DNA of 64,000 nt. It comes from JAJYKC01 sp963823105. GTDB taxonomy: Bacteria; Acidobacteriota; Terriglobia; Bryobacterales; Bryobacteraceae. The notes beneath the pieces were generated by a model. That model was not told the origin of the DNA and searched no databases. It saw nothing but the letters and a program-made list of their open reading frames with translations. Both the position numbers and the translations under genes were made by a program. The stretch spans positions 1,054,001 to 1,118,000 of the forward strand of contig CAWGKC010000005.1 in NCBI GenBank assembly GCA_963823105.1, in the 5' to 3' direction. Positions 46,587 through 55,720 of the stretch are shown here, piece by piece (position 1 is the first letter of the stretch; each line of letters opens with the position of its first letter).

Positions 46587-48301
46587 CCCTGATCCCGCCC
46601 CTGCTTCTGTTCGCACTAGTGTCATGTGTCGGCCAACCGTGCGCGGCCGAGGACAGGCGAGGAATTTCCATTGGCATCAGCGATTACCCGAATTACCCCG
46701 AGAGGGAGCGCCTGCAGTTTGCTACCATGGACGCCAACCGTTTTGCTGAGCTTCTGAAAGGAAACCTCGATGGGGACGTCGCTGGGAACGTCCCCGTCAA
46801 CGCCCTGTACGACGAGAATGCGACCAGAGTTCGAATTTGGCACGCGCTGGATGAGCTCAAGAAGGCTCCCGTGCCAGAGACGGTTTTTCTGTTTTTCTCG
46901 GGGCATGGCGAACTCGACCTCGCCGGGAAACTTTATCTAATGCCGTATGACGGAGATAAGGAGCACCTGGAAGAAACAGCGATTCAGTTTGAGCAACTGG
47001 AGTCTTTTCTAAAAACGATTGGTTTGAAAAACGTAGTGATCTTCCTCGACACATGCCATAGCGGTGCCGCGGTGCAAGGGAAAGGAAGCGAATCCGACGC
47101 GTTCACCGCGAAGAGCATCGCACAACAGATTTCGGACGCAAATGATATCAGCGAAGGATCCATGATCGTCCTGACAAGCTCAGCGACCAATGAACAGTCC
47201 TGGGAGGACGCGGACCATTCTAGCGGTGTGTTTACCTATTTCTTGATCAAAGGCCTTGAACGCGAGGCTGACATCAACAAGGACGGTAAAGTCACTGCAG
47301 CGGAGCTAAAGAAGTACCTGGACGACGAAGTACCTCGCCGATCCAACGAAATATCCACGCATCAGCAGACCATAATAGTCAATGCGGACTATAGCGCAGA
47401 TTATGTTTTGACGATGCCGCGCAGCACGCGACCGTCGGCGATGCCGGCGACGAAAACCACGCCGTATCTCTCGTTGGCCTATATCCGGAACCTACGGATG
47501 ACCGACGAAAATCTCGCTCTCATGCTCGAAGTCGGCGCGGTGATCTCCGGACTGGGAGAGACGGGCGTCGTCTCCGACTTACATGCGATGGCACTTGAAC
47601 GACCAGTACGAAAGCAGGCATCTTTGAAACTTCCGCCGAAGCTCGAAACAGCAACGGGCTGGACGATTTCAAGCGACGGCTCCCTGCTTTTTGGGTGCGC
47701 AGATCCCTGGAACGTATTGGAATTTGACCTGAGAACGGGACAGCTTTCCGGCAAACTAGATCTTCCCCATGGGTCAGCGCCGCGGGTTTTAGATTCATGT
47801 GATATCAGCATCTCCCGGGATAACCGGTTCATTGCAGTTTCCATCCGCGGCGATGACGGAGAGCGCCGGCTAGTATTGCTTGCTCTCAATGGAGAGCCTG
47901 TTCCGAAGCTCTCGGTCGAACACGTCCGGTTCGGCGTCTTTGTTGACGAATGTCTCGTACTTGCCGGAGATAATCCGAAGCCTCTGAGGGCGGTGAAAGT
48001 GGATACCTGGACCGATATTCCGATCACCAATTATGTCCCAATTTTCAACTTGGAGAACATCGCCTCCGAGCCGGACGGAAGCTTCGTCGCGGCTTCAGGC
48101 GGCGGGATTCACAAATTTCGATACGATCCGGAGAAACAGGAGCTTATGGGAACCGGAGGAACATCCTTGGGTGGGGCGCCTTGGGTTGATTGGGTTCCAA
48201 CGAGGGATTCTATACTCTCCGCCCCCTTTAATTGCGTAGGGCCCCGTTGCCGTTTCTTTCCTTCGAGCTCGAATTACCAGTCGGGATCCGCCTATATGTT
48301 T
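46514..48301 (+). pseudogene. Caspase-like (C14) protease-propeller protein, 5' part, interrupted by an insertion sequence
   Basis: Reconstructed full protein: 999 residues (596 codons here plus 403 at 50034-51245). After a signal-like segment (LIPPLLLFALVSCVGQPCAA) comes a C14 caspase domain with His131 in FLFFSGHGELD and Cys181 in VIFLDTCHSGAA, the catalytic dyad. An EF-hand-type loop (DINKDGKVTAAEL, residues 253-264) follows. The rest is propeller-like beta sequence. C14 metacaspase-like proteases cleave after Arg/Lys or Asp in stress or defence responses; the target is unknown. The start at 46514 overlaps the preceding membrane gene. The frame is cut between codons 596 and 597. Confidence 0.85.
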
Positions 48302-49554
48302 GCCTCGTCAGAAGAATTCGTGGGTAAGCTGGGCTCCGGTAGGTGGCCAAGTGAGTGATAGAGCGCGAGTTCCAGAATGCGGAAGGTGCGGAAGCCGTAC
48401 GATCTTCTCATGGTTACTTTGGCTTTGTTGTTGAGACCTTCGACCACGCCGCTGGAAAACTCTTTTCTGGCTTTGAAGTAGTTCAACAAAAGGGGGCGGT
48501 GAGTTCGCAGCGTGCGGGCGATTTTCTTCATGGGTTCGATGCGGCTGCGCATGGTTTGGCGGCACCAGAAGTCCAGGAACAGGCCTGCCCAGGTGGGCGA
48601 GTTGTAGTTCCAGAACTGCTGAAAGTCTTCCTTGAGCAGGTAGGCGCGGACAGTCCGCAGGTTGTAACGGAGCAGATCGCGGAGGCGGATCCGTTGCTTG
48701 GCGGTGAGATTCTCTTTGCGCTTGAGCACGCACCAGCGCGACTTCGACAGCAGCGGACGGTGGCCGTCCTGGGCCATGCGCCGCGTTTCGCCGGCGCGAA
48801 CCTCGTCTAAAGCCTGGTTCATCTTGGCGACGATGTGGAAGCGGTCCAGGATGTGCAGCGCCTGGGAACATTTCCGCCGGATCACGTCCAGGTAGGGCGG
48901 CCACATATCCGAACACACAAACTGGATTTGCGAGGCAAGCCCGTCGCCGATGACGGTAAAAAAGCCTTGGAAGGATTCAATGGTGCGTTCCTTGCCTACC
49001 CACAACAGGCGGGTGAAGCCTTGGTCGATCTGGTAGACCAGCGTCAGGTACTTGTGGCCTTTGGCGTACTGGATTTCATCCACGCCAATGGCCTGGATCG
49101 ACTCCAGCGTGCGATGCTCCAGGCCCCAGCCGACCACGTACTCGACGGCGTCGCACACCCTGTCCCAAGAGGTGTGGAACGACTCGGCGGTTTCCTTCCA
49201 GGAAAGTTTGCGCGCCCACTGGGCCAGGAAGAGCATGTGGGCTTTGGTGGACTGATGCTTGCCATCGCTCCACGGAACCTCCTCCACCTTGATGCCACAG
49301 CTTCGGCAATGGACACGCCGCATCCGGTACAGAAGGAAAACCAGGATTCCCCAGAAGGGGATGAACTCGAAGCGCCGCTCGGGCAGACGATCGTAACCCG
49401 GCGCCGGCCGGTGGCATCCCGAGCAGACCGCCGCCGTACCTTGGCGCGGCCGCACGCTCACCTCGACGGTCTTCTTGTCGGCGCTGAAGCGGGCGGGCAA
49501 ATAGACAAACCCCCGCTGGGGATGGCAGTGGTTTAGAATCGTGGTCAGTTCCAT
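48292..49554 (-). CDS. ISL3-family DDE transposase
   Basis: A 420-residue transposase. N-terminal zinc-finger-like cysteines (CSGCHRPAPGY and CRSCGIKVEE) are followed by IGVDEIQYAKGHKY (first Asp), VCSDMWPPYLDVI (second Asp) and GVVEGLNNKAKVTMRRSYGF (catalytic Glu), the ISL3/DDE core. The frame runs out of the element: its stop codon at 48292-48294 lies partly in the target duplication and one base beyond, so the last few codons come from host DNA. Intact and probably functional. Confidence 0.92.
   Translation of the reverse strand: MELTTILNHCHPQRGFVYLPARFSADKKTVEVSVRPRQGTAAVCSGCHRPAPGYDRLPERRFEFIPFWGILVFLLYRMRRVHCRSCGIKVEEVPWSDGKHQSTKAHMLFLAQWARKLSWKETAESFHTSWDRVCDAVEYVVGWGLEHRTLESIQAIGVDEIQYAKGHKYLTLVYQIDQGFTRLLWVGKERTIESFQGFFTVIGDGLASQIQFVCSDMWPPYLDVIRRKCSQALHILDRFHIVAKMNQALDEVRAGETRRMAQDGHRPLLSKSRWCVLKRKENLTAKQRIRLRDLLRYNLRTVRAYLLKEDFQQFWNYNSPTWAGLFLDFWCRQTMRSRIEPMKKIARTLRTHRPLLLNYFKARKEFSSGVVEGLNNKAKVTMRRSYGFRTFRILELALYHSLGHLPEPSLPTNSSDEANI
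48294..48301 (+). repeat. Target site duplication, left copy (ATATGTTT)
   Basis: Eight bases ATATGTTT directly flank the insertion; the same eight bases occur on the other side at 50026-50033. Deleting one copy plus the element restores the caspase frame (TAT-ATG-TTT-CAA-CCG). Confidence 0.85.
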
Positions 49555-50025
49555 GGCGCGGACGATGTCGAAGACGAAGACTTCCAGAGTAAACCACGCC
49601 GCCCGGCAGGAGCCGGCCCCCGATGTTTCCGCCTATTGCCGCGATCTGGACCGCTGGCCGCGTTCGTGGATGGGATTGGAAAAAGACTTGCCGCCGGGTG
49701 AGCGGCTTTTGTTTTGCCTGCGGCCCTTCATCCTGCATCTGGCATCGTCGGCTCTTTCCCCCAACACGATTCGCCGTCACGTGGACAACCTCTGGATGCT
49801 GGGTGGGGAGATCATCCGGGATCTGCACTACGACCCCTCTCTAAGAAGGGTTGCGGCTGGCCGCCTTCTCCGTGACGCCGTACACCAGGACGGAGGTCCC
49901 CTGGTTCATAACGGCTCCGAGGAGCAACAGCGTTCCTTCGACTCCACCTGCCGCAAACTCCACCGCTTCCTCTCTCAGCCCCAGACCTGAGCCCATTTGT
50001 TACCCACCAATTTCCCGGACGAACC
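48302..50025 (-). mobile_element. ISL3-family insertion sequence with passenger gene
   Basis: 1,724 bases between two 8-base direct repeats. Terminal inverted repeats are imperfect: the left end reads GCCTCGTCAGAAGAATTCGT then GGGTAAGCTGGGCTC; the reverse complement of the right end reads GGTTCGTCCGGGAAATTGGT then GGGTAACAAATGGGCTC. The shared core includes CGTC, AATT, GTGGGTAA and GGGCTC. The element encodes a transposase and a divergent small protein. An 8-bp target duplication and the transposase sequence fit ISL3. Confidence 0.85.
49553..49990 (+). CDS. Insertion-sequence passenger protein, unknown function
   Basis: 145 residues from the ATG at 49553. The start lies in a CCATGG palindrome whose other strand is the transposase start, so the two divergent starts overlap by two bases. 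An upstream GTG at 49541 is an alternative. The protein has a central block SALSPNTIRRHVDNLWMLGG that resembles the SAM-like core-binding domain of tyrosine recombinases, but no catalytic residues follow. It may be an accessory DNA-binding partner of the transposase, or a regulator. Confidence 0.55.
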   Translation: MARTMSKTKTSRVNHAARQEPAPDVSAYCRDLDRWPRSWMGLEKDLPPGERLLFCLRPFILHLASSALSPNTIRRHVDNLWMLGGEIIRDLHYDPSLRRVAAGRLLRDAVHQDGGPLVHNGSEEQQRSFDSTCRKLHRFLSQPQT

Positions 50026-50033
50026 ATATGTTT
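50026..50033 (+). repeat. Target site duplication, right copy (ATATGTTT)
   Basis: Matches the left copy exactly and is followed by CAACCGATG, which continues the caspase frame. Confidence 0.85.
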
Positions 50034-51245
50034 CAACCGATGAGCGAGCCTGACGCGGTTCGGTTCGGCGGTGGCACCTCATTCGTTGTGTCAGATCGGA
50101 TCGACCTCCCGGAGCGCGTCTTAGCCGGGAGACTTCTTGCTAACGGGAAAGCAATCGTCGTCGGACAACGAGGCGGCGTGTTCCAACTGGATAGCCTGAG
50201 ATATGGGGACTGCTGCGAACTGCCTGTTGGGGGCGGCGACCACGTAAATCAGATTGCCGTTGGCACAAATGGAATGACGGCGATTCTCGAAGGCAATCCA
50301 AAAATGCGGTTGGAAGTCTTCCAGGGCAGGAAGTCGGTCCAAACGGTTCCGATCGTCGATCTACAAGATCCACGCCAGATCGCATTGTCCAAATCGAACC
50401 AAAGCGTTGCGGTGGGAAGTGCGTCGAGATCCCAAGTGATAACCTTTCACGCTACCGGACCGGAGAGAGCCGTACCAAAGAGCCTCGAATGCGGTGTTCC
50501 ATTGGCGTTAAACTCGTCCGGATCGAAAGTAGCTTGCGTCGCACCCGCTACTCATAAGATCCAGTACCGCAGCGCTCTTACGGGCAACGTCGAACGGGAA
50601 CTCCTCGACCACGCGGGGCCAGTCCAACAGCTTTTCTTTGACGACGAGAACACGCTGACGGCAGTCGGCACCTACTCGGGCCGCAATCAAACCCTTGTGA
50701 CGGTGTGGGATCTATCAAATGGAACGGTCATCTCGAACAGCGCCTGCCGCATTGGGGGGGCCGAGACACGGCCGCTGGGACTCCTCCGCCGGGGATCATA
50801 CTTTGCCCAGCTTGACACGCGAGAACGGATTGTCACGCGCGATGCGATCACCTGCGAAGAGAAGAGCGTCGTCGGAGCAATGCGCTACGGAGCGGATCGA
50901 ATCCGAACAGCCACGCTGGGCGACACTGTACTAATTCAGCAAGCTCAGAGCCCGACGAACCCTGCACCCGATCTTGCGGCATTTTCGGTTTTCAGCCCAT
51001 TTGAATCTGGCGCTCTCACGCCGTGGGCGCTAGATGCCAAAGTCGAAGAGGTCGAAATTTCACCGGACGGAAAGGACGTCGTTGTAGAGGAAGGCGAACG
51101 GTTGCTCCGAATTCCGATCACCGAAGAAGGTCTCATAGAAGTCGCACAGCGCGGCATCACGCGTGAGTTCACCAAGAGTGAATGCGAGCAGTTCTTCCCG
51201 GGCATTTCTTGCCCCAAGGTGATGCCCATTGTTCGCCCTAAGTAA
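50034..51245 (+). pseudogene. Caspase-like propeller protein, 3' part after the insertion
   Basis: Codons 597-999 of the interrupted gene, in frame with the part at 46514-48301 once the element and one target copy are removed. The sequence is propeller-like throughout (RFGGGTSFVVSDRIDLPERV, SGSKVACVAPATHKIQYRSA, LVTVWDLSNGTVIS, VEEVEISPDGKDVVVEEGER) and ends SCPKVMPIVRPK. Several Cys (RYGDCCELP, SLECGV, NSACRI) agree with export. Without its own promoter and signal it is unlikely to be made. Confidence 0.8.
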
Positions 51246-52406
51246 TTGCGTGATGCATGGTAGTGGGGTTCTGTCAGTTCGAAATTGCTCGCACGCCCCT
51301 GCGGTCCACACCTACAACAATTCGACACTTGAGTGCCGGGCTTGGAACAACCCTTTCGCCGCCTGGCGCCACGGCTCCGCAGAATGAGCGGCTAGCGCAT
51401 CGACCGACCGCCCTTACCGCGCCGACGCTTACGGAAATCATTCTTTCCTTCGAGGGCATGCGGATTCTACGATTGGATCCGTCGGCCGAAATCAAGGCGC
51501 ACGAGGCGGAGCGATGAAGCCCGCTCTGAACGCCGATCGAATTTTTGGCAAGTGGGCTTACGCCATCGCCCGAACGCCGGAAGAAGTCACCAGAATCGCC
51601 GCGAAAGCGCAAAGGGAAGCCGGCTGAGCTGCCCCAGAAAGTCGATCACGCCCATCATAAATATTTCTTTCCCTTCCCCCTCAATACCTTACAGCGAATT
51701 TTTTTTCTCCTCCCCTCGCTTTTCCCACCCCCCGCGCTATTGTCTAACCAAGAGGGGGCACGACTGATCATCTTCGTAGCCCTTCGCTAAGCGGTCTCCA
51801 TTCTAGACAAGGGAGATCGCGAATGCTAAAAGGTGGGCGCTGGCCGCTCGCGTTTGACGCGGCCCCTATCCAGTTTAAGGGTGACCTGAACGGGTTTTTG
51901 ATCTTCGTAAAAAGCAACGTTGCACCATATTATTAGGAAACATAGGAAAGAAGGAAAGAAAGGAAAGACGGATCGCCGACGTAACCATGTTACGCGCGCC
52001 AAATTTACTGAAGCATAATTGTCTATGAATTTCCGTCCAATAATCTATGTCTAAAACCCTTCCCGCAAATCCCGTTCACCACTCTTCTCATCCCTCCATC
52101 CCGCCGTCCCCCTCACCCCGTCCGCTACACTCCCCCCGCGTGCAACCACCAACCCAATTCGCCCCGCAAACCACCCCGCGCCGCACCGCCTCCTCCTCGC
52201 CGCTCCCCACCCAACCCCTCGAAAAACGGGACGCAAACCCCCTCTTTGTGACGCTCCGTGACGGAAAATCTACCCCTGCGTCACGCTCTTCGTCACGCCG
52301 CAACCCGCTCACTCCCCATCACTTACCCGCCGCGCGGGACGCAAACGCGCAACCCGCCGCAACCCGCCGCGCCCGCCGCTGTTACACTAAAGGTTCCAGG
52401 TCACTT
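51246..52406. other. Long intergenic region before ispG
   Basis: About 1.16 kb with no gene that can be supported. Two short open frames overlap by four bases: one ending at 51517 (tail FEGMRILRLDPSAEIKAHEA) and one at 51514-51627 of 37 codons (MKPALNADRIFGKWAYAIAR); they may be remnants or a tiny pair, confidence low. Around 51940-51975 there is a purine-rich low-complexity stretch (AGGAAAGAAGGAAAGAAAGG). From 52050 to 52400 the sequence is C-rich, with repeated CAACCCGCC motifs near 52350. The ispG promoter should lie in the last part. Confidence 0.4.
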
Positions 52407-53648
52407 ATGCCAACCATTCGCCGCCGCCAATCGGTGGCCGTCAACGTCGCGGGCGTCTGGGTCGGTGGCGCCCACCCCATCGTCGTCCAGTCGATGACCA
52501 ACACCGACACCGCCGACTCCGCCTCCACCGTCAACCAGATCGTCGCCCTCGCCCGCGCCGGCTCCGAACTCGTCCGCGTCACCGTCAACACCGAAGCCGC
52601 CGCAAAGGCCGTCCCCACCATCGTCGAAACCCTCCACCAATTCGGCGTCCGCGTCCCCATCATCGGCGACTTCCATTACAACGGCCATCTCCTTCTCAAA
52701 AAATTCCCCGACTGCGCCCGCGCCCTCTCGAAGTACCGCATCAACCCCGGCAACGTCAACATCGGCAAGAAACACGACGACAACTTCCGCGTCATGATCG
52801 AGGCCGCCATCGAGTACGGCAAGCCCGTCCGCATCGGTGTCAATTGGGGCTCGCTCGATCAAGCCCTCCTCACCCGCATGATGGACGCGAACTCCCGCCT
52901 CCCCGAACCCGACGACGCCAAAACCGTCACCCTCCGCGCCATCGTCGCCAGCGCCATTCAATCCGCCCGCGCCGCCGAATCCTACGGCCTCTCCCGCGAC
53001 CGCATCATCCTTAGCGCCAAAGTCAGCGGCGTCCAGGACCTCATCGCCGTCTACCGCATGCTCGCCGCCGAAGACGACTACGCCCTCCACCTCGGACTCA
53101 CCGAAGCCGGCCTCGGCGCAAAGGGCATCGTCGCCACCACCGCCGGCCTCTCCGTTCTCCTCCAGGAAGGCATCGGCGACACCATCCGCGCCTCCCTCAC
53201 CCCTCTTCCCAATGGCGACCGCACCGACGAAGTCATCGTAAGTCAACAAATTCTCCAATCTCTCGAACTCCGCAGCTTCACCCCGCAAGTTACCGCCTGT
53301 CCCGGTTGCGGCCGCACCACCAGCACCTTTTTCCAGGACATGGCCGATCAAATCCAGACTTACCTTCGCGACCAGATGCCCATCTGGAAGGAGAACTACC
53401 GCGGCGTCGAGGAAATGCGCGTCGCCGTCATGGGCTGCATCGTCAACGGTCCCGGCGAATCGAAACACGCTAACCTCGGCATCTCCCTCCCCGGCACTTT
53501 TGAGGACCCCGTCGCTCCCGTCTATGTCGATGGCCGTTTGATGACCACCCTCCGCGGCGATGCGATCGTCGCCGAATTCATTACTATCTTGAATAACTAC
53601 GTCGCCCGCACTTACTCGGAACAAGTGCCCGCCGCCTCCGCCGTGTAA
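52407..53648 (+). CDS. ispG: Flavodoxin-dependent (E)-4-hydroxy-3-methylbut-2-enyl diphosphate synthase
   Basis: 413 residues. IspG reductively converts MEcPP to HMBPP in the non-mevalonate isoprenoid pathway, using a 4Fe-4S cluster. Visible family features are HPIVVQSMTNTDTADSASTV at the start, INPGNVNIGKKHDDNFRVMI in the TIM barrel, and the cluster cysteines in TACPGCGRTTS and in AVMGCIVNGPGESKHANLG. The ATG at 52407 follows AGGTTCCAGG and matches the family start (PTIRRRQSVAVNV); the longer open frame upstream is low-complexity. Single-gene unit, intact. Confidence 0.97.
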   Translation: MPTIRRRQSVAVNVAGVWVGGAHPIVVQSMTNTDTADSASTVNQIVALARAGSELVRVTVNTEAAAKAVPTIVETLHQFGVRVPIIGDFHYNGHLLLKKFPDCARALSKYRINPGNVNIGKKHDDNFRVMIEAAIEYGKPVRIGVNWGSLDQALLTRMMDANSRLPEPDDAKTVTLRAIVASAIQSARAAESYGLSRDRIILSAKVSGVQDLIAVYRMLAAEDDYALHLGLTEAGLGAKGIVATTAGLSVLLQEGIGDTIRASLTPLPNGDRTDEVIVSQQILQSLELRSFTPQVTACPGCGRTTSTFFQDMADQIQTYLRDQMPIWKENYRGVEEMRVAVMGCIVNGPGESKHANLGISLPGTFEDPVAPVYVDGRLMTTLRGDAIVAEFITILNNYVARTYSEQVPAASAV

Positions 53649-53666
53649 CTGCGGCCTGTAACTCGT

Positions 53667-54767
53667 ATGCCTTCTTCCCTCAGCGGCTCGCTATGGGTCT
53701 TGATCCTCTACGACGTCGCCGAGGAGATCCGTCTCGATCAACTCCGCTCCGTCCTCGGCGTCCAACCCGCCCAACGCGAACCCAGCTTCCGCCATCCCGC
53801 GCCCGACTACGTTCGCTTCGAGCGCCCGCCCGTCGAAGAATCCGTCAACGTCGAATCCCTCGGCTCCGGCGCTCCCGTCAGCGGCCGCCTCAAATACTTC
53901 GACTACGGCGTCGTCAGCCTCGAAGTCGAACTGCGTTTCGAAACCGATTGGTCCGGCCTCGTATCCCTCGCCAGCCGCTGGATCGGCGCTCCGGAGATCG
54001 AAGCCCGCGCCGAAGCCCTCGTCCGCCAATCCGTCGAGCGCGCCCGCCCCGCCTTCCACCAGCCCTATCCATCCTGGCTCAACGAGGATTACTACATCGT
54101 CCATCTCTGCCAGGCCCCCGGCCCCGATGGCCAACCCGTCCGCACCGCCGATCTTCTCTCCGCCCATGGCGGCGAAATCGCCCAAATCGTTCGCGGCGAA
54201 TCGCTCCCGCTCTCCGACGGCGAGCGCAACGAAGTCCTCCGCTCCAGCATGAGTTACTACCCCAGCGACTTATTCGTCGCCGGTTGGGTCGGCGCGTTTA
54301 TCTATGATACTCCCGAAGGCGCTTTCCCCGCCCGCCAGTTACTCGAATACGCCAACACCCAGTTACTCGAATTCCGCCACTACGACGACGTGCTCACCCG
54401 CGTCCTCGCCAATGTCTATAAATCCCTCGAACGCCGCGGCGGCCTCTTCCACCGCTGGCGCCTCGCCACCGACGCCGAACGCCTCAACCGCATCCGCCTC
54501 GAAGTCATCGAGCTTTCCGAGCGCACCGACAACGCCATCAAATTCCTAAGCGATATGTTCTACGCCCGCGCCTATCGCATGGCGTCGGACCGCGTCGGCG
54601 TAACCGACTACCGCAAACTCGTCGAAGAAAAACTCCGCACCGCCGGCGAACTCTACGAGTTCATGGTCAACGGCTTCCACCAAGCCCGCGCCTTCGTCCT
54701 CGAATTCCTCGTCGTGGCGATCCTAATCATCGAACTCGGCAACCTATTCCTCTTCCACCGCCCCTAA
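53667..54767 (+). CDS. RMD1/DUF155-like protein with C-terminal membrane helix
   Basis: 366 residues, 18 bases after the ispG stop. The N-terminal half is a mixed alpha/beta domain (RLKYFDYGVVSLEVELRF). The second half matches RMD1/DUF155 layout: YANTQLLEFRHYDDVLTRVL, a long helical region (RLEVIELSERTDNAIKFLSD, YRKLVEEKLRTAGELYEF), and a terminal membrane helix (AFVLEFLVVAILIIELGNLF). Eukaryotic homologues act in mitochondrial translation; the bacterial role is unknown. Family assignment rests on overall pattern, not on a single motif. Confidence 0.55.
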   Translation: MPSSLSGSLWVLILYDVAEEIRLDQLRSVLGVQPAQREPSFRHPAPDYVRFERPPVEESVNVESLGSGAPVSGRLKYFDYGVVSLEVELRFETDWSGLVSLASRWIGAPEIEARAEALVRQSVERARPAFHQPYPSWLNEDYYIVHLCQAPGPDGQPVRTADLLSAHGGEIAQIVRGESLPLSDGERNEVLRSSMSYYPSDLFVAGWVGAFIYDTPEGAFPARQLLEYANTQLLEFRHYDDVLTRVLANVYKSLERRGGLFHRWRLATDAERLNRIRLEVIELSERTDNAIKFLSDMFYARAYRMASDRVGVTDYRKLVEEKLRTAGELYEFMVNGFHQARAFVLEFLVVAILIIELGNLFLFHRP

Positions 54768-54780
54768 CTCGCCACCCCGG

Positions 54781-54979
54781 CGCTTTCCGCCCCGCCCCGC
54801 GCCCTTGCCCGCCACCCCCGCGCTTTCCGCCCCGCCCGCGCCATCGCCCGCCGCCCCCGCGCTTTCCGCCCCGCCCCGCGCCCTTGCCCGCCGCCCCCGC
54901 GCTTTCCGCCCCGCCCCGCGCCATCGCCCGCCGCCCCCGCGCTTTCCGCGCCGCCCCGCGCCCTCGCCCGCCACGCGGT
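54781..54979. repeat. GC-rich tandem repeat, five ~40-bp units
   Basis: Units start at 54781, 54821, 54860, 54900 and 54940, each opening CGCTTTCCGCCCCGCC; spacing is 40, 39, 40 and 40. Units 1 and 3 carry CCCTTGCC, units 2 and 4 CCATCGCC, so an 80-bp two-unit period is superimposed. It lies between the RMD1-like and EpsI genes. Confidence 0.9.
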
Positions 54980-55050
54980 TCCTCCGCCCGTTACCGAGCC
55001 GCGACCGCCGCCCGGTTCCTCCGCCCGTTACCGAGCCGTGACCGTAAGGG
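54976..55050. repeat. Two-copy 37-bp repeat of an intergenic acidobacterial type
   Basis: CGGTTCCTCCGCCCGTTACC followed by GAGCCG occurs at 54976 and again at 55013. After the second copy comes TGACCGTAAGGGAGCGGTAC. Similar strings on the other strand (CTCCCTTACGGTCACGGCTC) look like a dispersed intergenic repeat, but dispersal cannot be checked here. Confidence 0.65.
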
Positions 55051-55060
55051 AGCGGTACCC

Positions 55061-55720
55061 CTAACTCGGCAGCGCCGCCCGCAGCGGAGTGAAAAACGCC
55101 TGAACGAATCGCGTCGCCGTCTTCGCCGCCTGCTGCTCCCCGCCGTCGCCGATCCCGACAACCACCCTCACCAGCGCCGTGTCGCTCCGGTGATACCGCA
55201 ACGAATCGACCACCACCCAAACCTTCGCCGCGTACTCGTTCGCCACCACCCGCCCGTGCGATTGATACCAATACAGCACCATCGCCTTCGTCGTCCCCTT
55301 CGCGACAATATATTCGTTCACCCGGATCGGCGCGCTCATCCCCGGAATCGCGATGTCGGCTTCCTGCGACGAACTCGGCACCCACCCCGAGCCCGGCAAA
55401 CAATTCTTCGGCGAATGCGGCGTCTGCCCCGTCTGCTGTGTCTTGAAAAAGGCCACATACAAATCAGCAACTTCGCCCGTGCTCTTGTCCTGATAAAGCC
55501 GCGTCAGATAATCGTCGGCGCGCAAAGTATCCTTGGTGTCCTGATCGATCTCCCCCTCCTGCGCCACCGTCCAACGATCGATCAGCGAGGGAAACTGGCT
55601 CAGCGGCCGCGCCAATGGCACCACTTCGCCGTGCGACAGGTTGTAAAACGCCGTCCCTTGCACCAGCAATAAAATGGTCACGAAGATCGCCGGCCGGCTG
55701 CGAAGAAAACTCGTATTCAT
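55061..55720 (-). CDS. EpsI-type exosortase-associated protein
   Basis: 219 residues with an N-terminal membrane anchor (RSRPAIFVTILLLVQGTAFY) and the EpsI pattern: GRPLSQFPSLIDRWTVAQEG-like start (here PLSQFPSLIDRW), DDYLTRLYQDKSTGEVADLY, VAFFKTQQTGQTPHSPKNCL and PGSGW, and YWYQSHGRVVANEYAAKVWV. EpsI partners exosortase in processing or exporting exopolysaccharide-linked surface proteins. The start overlaps the exosortase stop by four bases. Confidence 0.85.
   Translation of the reverse strand: MNTSFLRSRPAIFVTILLLVQGTAFYNLSHGEVVPLARPLSQFPSLIDRWTVAQEGEIDQDTKDTLRADDYLTRLYQDKSTGEVADLYVAFFKTQQTGQTPHSPKNCLPGSGWVPSSSQEADIAIPGMSAPIRVNEYIVAKGTTKAMVLYWYQSHGRVVANEYAAKVWVVVDSLRYHRSDTALVRVVVGIGDGGEQQAAKTATRFVQAFFTPLRAALPS

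Noticed and set aside
54781..54979. Tandem 40-bp repeats considered as a CRISPR array
   Set aside because: Units are contiguous with no unique spacers, and no cas gene lies near.
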